From Flavobacterium sp. 123 (GTDB lineage Bacteria; Bacteroidota; Bacteroidia; Flavobacteriales; Flavobacteriaceae), in assembly GCF_003634825.1 (NCBI RefSeq), contig NZ_RBXD01000001.1, positions 890,501-954,500 on the forward strand: a stretch of DNA of 64,000 bases, given 5' to 3'. The notes below the pieces were generated by a model, which searched no databases, was not told the DNA's origin, and worked only from the letters and a program-made list of their open reading frames with translations. Positions 62,664 through 64,000 of the stretch are shown here, piece after piece. Within the stretch, counting starts at the first letter, position 1; the number at the start of each line of letters is the position of its first letter. The translations under genes and the position numbers were made by a program.

Positions 62664-63548
62664 ATGACAAAAAAAGTAATCTGTTTCGGAGAAGTTTTAT
62701 ATGACGTTTTCCCAACACATAGAAAAATAGGCGGAGCTCCACTAAATGTGGCTATTCGTATGGCTTCACTTGGCATAAATACACAAATTATTAGCCGAGT
62801 AGGAAATGATGAAATAGGAAAAGAATTGATCCAATTTATTGAAGAAAATGATGTAGATACTTCATCCATTCAAATAGACGAAACATTCCCAACTGGTGAA
62901 GTAATTGTAAGACTAGACAGCAAAGGTTCAGCCTCTTATACCATTAACTATCCAGTTGCCTGGGATAAAATTGCTTGTGTTCCAGAAGATGAAATTAATG
63001 TTAAAAAAGCAGATGCATTGATTTTTGGAAGTCTTGTATGCAGAGACTCTGTTTCGCATCAATCCCTTTTAGAAATAATAAATTATTCGAAATATACTGT
63101 TTTTGATGTTAATTTAAGAGCTCCTTTTTACACTAAAGAACTGCTTATTAACTTAATGATGCAGGCTGACTTTATAAAATTCAATGATGATGAGTTATAT
63201 GAAATTAGTGAATACATGAACTCACCGTACAATTCATTAGAGCAAAATATTCGCTTTATTTCTGAAAAAACAAACACAAAACATATTTGTGTAACCAAAG
63301 GTAATCACGGTGCTGTTTTGTACTATGATGGAAAACTATACTATAACAGCGGGTATAAAATTAATGTTATTGATACCGTAGGTGCTGGAGATTCGTTTTT
63401 AGCATCTTTACTAGCTAAATTATTACTTGGAAATGACCCACAAAATGCTATTGATTTTGCCTGTGCGATGGGAGCTTTAGTAGCACAAAGCGAAGGGGCA
63501 AATCCAAAAATATCAAACGATTCGGTAGCTGAATTTATGAAAATATAA
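62664..63548 (+). CDS. PfkB-family fructokinase
   Basis: The 294-residue protein has the PfkB fold with FGEVLYDVFPTHRKIGGAPLNVAIRMASLG at the N-terminus, a fructokinase-like sugar site, and DTVGAGDSFLASLL with the catalytic Asp. It makes fructose-6-phosphate from fructose. It starts 2 bp after the sugar porter and ends the GH32 operon. It differs from the other PfkB kinase (40895-41821) in its glycine motif and overall sequence, so the two are not recent copies. Confidence 0.9.
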   Translation: MTKKVICFGEVLYDVFPTHRKIGGAPLNVAIRMASLGINTQIISRVGNDEIGKELIQFIEENDVDTSSIQIDETFPTGEVIVRLDSKGSASYTINYPVAWDKIACVPEDEINVKKADALIFGSLVCRDSVSHQSLLEIINYSKYTVFDVNLRAPFYTKELLINLMMQADFIKFNDDELYEISEYMNSPYNSLEQNIRFISEKTNTKHICVTKGNHGAVLYYDGKLYYNSGYKINVIDTVGAGDSFLASLLAKLLLGNDPQNAIDFACAMGALVAQSEGANPKISNDSVAEFMKI

Positions 63549-63643
63549 ATAATTTAATTTTCAAAGTATTTACATTTATTAGCTTGTTATTGAACTAAAT
63601 ACGATGATTTTTTTAATTATTTTAAACTATTTTTTCAACTGAA

Positions 63644-64000
63644 ATGAATAAAATTTTGTTGTTGATTGTAGCTTTAGTATTTCCTATGCTCTTTTTTGGA
63701 CAAGGCAACTTTGATTCGTTATTACAGGAATTAGACAAAACAGTAAAGGAATACCAACTGTATTTAAATCAGAAAGAAACCAAAATAGATGGATTAAAAA
63801 AACTTCTAAAAAATAAGAATTCTGATTATCAACAATATGAGCTTTACGGTAAATTATATGATGAATATAAATCCTATCAATCAGATTCAGCATTAGTATA
63901 TGTAAGAAAGGGTTTGTTGACAGCTAAAAACCTAAAAGACCCTGAAAAATTAAATGAAGTAAAACTAAATTTTGCTTCGATAATGGGAACTTTAGGCATG
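63644..64000 (+). CDS. DUF6377-type protein, 3'-truncated by window edge
   Basis: An ATG at 63644 opens a frame that runs to the end of the window (119 codons). It starts with a signal peptide (cleavage near FFGQ), then NFDSLLQELDKTVKEYQLY, KETKIDGLKKLL and a TPR-like helical stretch (DSALVYVRKGLLTAKNL). This is the typical N-terminus of DUF6377 proteins of Bacteroidota, which are ~500-550 residues with TPR-like repeats, a membrane helix and a C-terminal domain, and are thought to be regulators. It lies 96 bp after the fructokinase on the same strand; whether it controls this sugar region is unknown. Confidence 0.7.
   Translation, partial: MNKILLLIVALVFPMLFFGQGNFDSLLQELDKTVKEYQLYLNQKETKIDGLKKLLKNKNSDYQQYELYGKLYDEYKSYQSDSALVYVRKGLLTAKNLKDPEKLNEVKLNFASIMGTLGM

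Overview
The window is AT-rich chromosomal DNA from a member of the Flavobacteriaceae, most likely Flavobacterium or a close relative. The basis is: type IX secretion and gliding genes (sprA, a PorP/SprF protein, remB), a SusC/SusD pair, lipoproteins with short lipoboxes, weak ribosome binding sites, and many TAnnTTTG -7 promoter elements typical of Bacteroidota. No rRNA, tRNA, CRISPR array, insertion sequence or prophage was recognised.

Left part (1-35.9 kb), mostly core genes. It opens with the outer-membrane assembly block (3'-part of bamA, two OmpH/Skp chaperones) and murI. Next come a gamma-carbonic-anhydrase-like protein with a PorP/SprF protein, an Nfu-type Fe-S scaffold, a DUF255 thioredoxin-like protein, an amphipathic helical protein, an MscS channel, tsaB, and a TolC/HlyD export pair. 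Upstream of tolC is a 30-codon remnant of a MacB/LolD-type ABC ATPase. A minus-strand respiratory block follows: ctaB, two subunit III genes and subunit IV, then, beyond a terminator, two SCO-like proteins, DUF420 and a small CxxC membrane protein. After that come remB, deoC, vanZ, gcvH, the 2382-residue sprA, ruvA, a malic enzyme-phosphotransacetylase fusion and a CBS-domain protein.

Right part (36-64 kb), a sugar-utilisation region. A minus-strand operon (43.1 to 36.0 kb) encodes a GPH/SLC45-type permease, a PfkB fructokinase, a GH13_18 sucrose-phosphorylase-like enzyme, a second MFS carrier and a GH37 trehalase of the fungal neutral type. A second minus-strand operon (52.2 to 43.3 kb) encodes two ~1100-residue VCBS/ASPIC-UnbV lipoproteins, a vanadium-haloperoxidase/PAP2 lipoprotein and a membrane-anchored SRPBCC-GyrI protein. 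SusC/SusD and a secreted GH65 hydrolase follow on the minus strand. Divergent from GH65, on the plus strand, are a GH32 fructosidase lipoprotein, a sugar-porter MFS carrier and a second fructokinase. The first part of a DUF6377 protein closes the window.

The parts are tied together by three tandem pairs of a LacI-type palindrome (consensus CGAAAACGTTTTCG, centres 20-21 bp apart). They lie upstream of the GPH permease operon, upstream of susC, and between GH65 and GH32. The likely picture is one regulon for sucrose, fructan and alpha-glucoside use. GH32 and GH65 work outside the cytoplasm, SusCD takes up oligosaccharides, and phosphorylase, trehalase and two fructokinases work inside. The LacI-type regulator itself is not in the window. 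The VCBS/haloperoxidase operon sits inside this region without a convincing copy of the operator, and its role is unknown.
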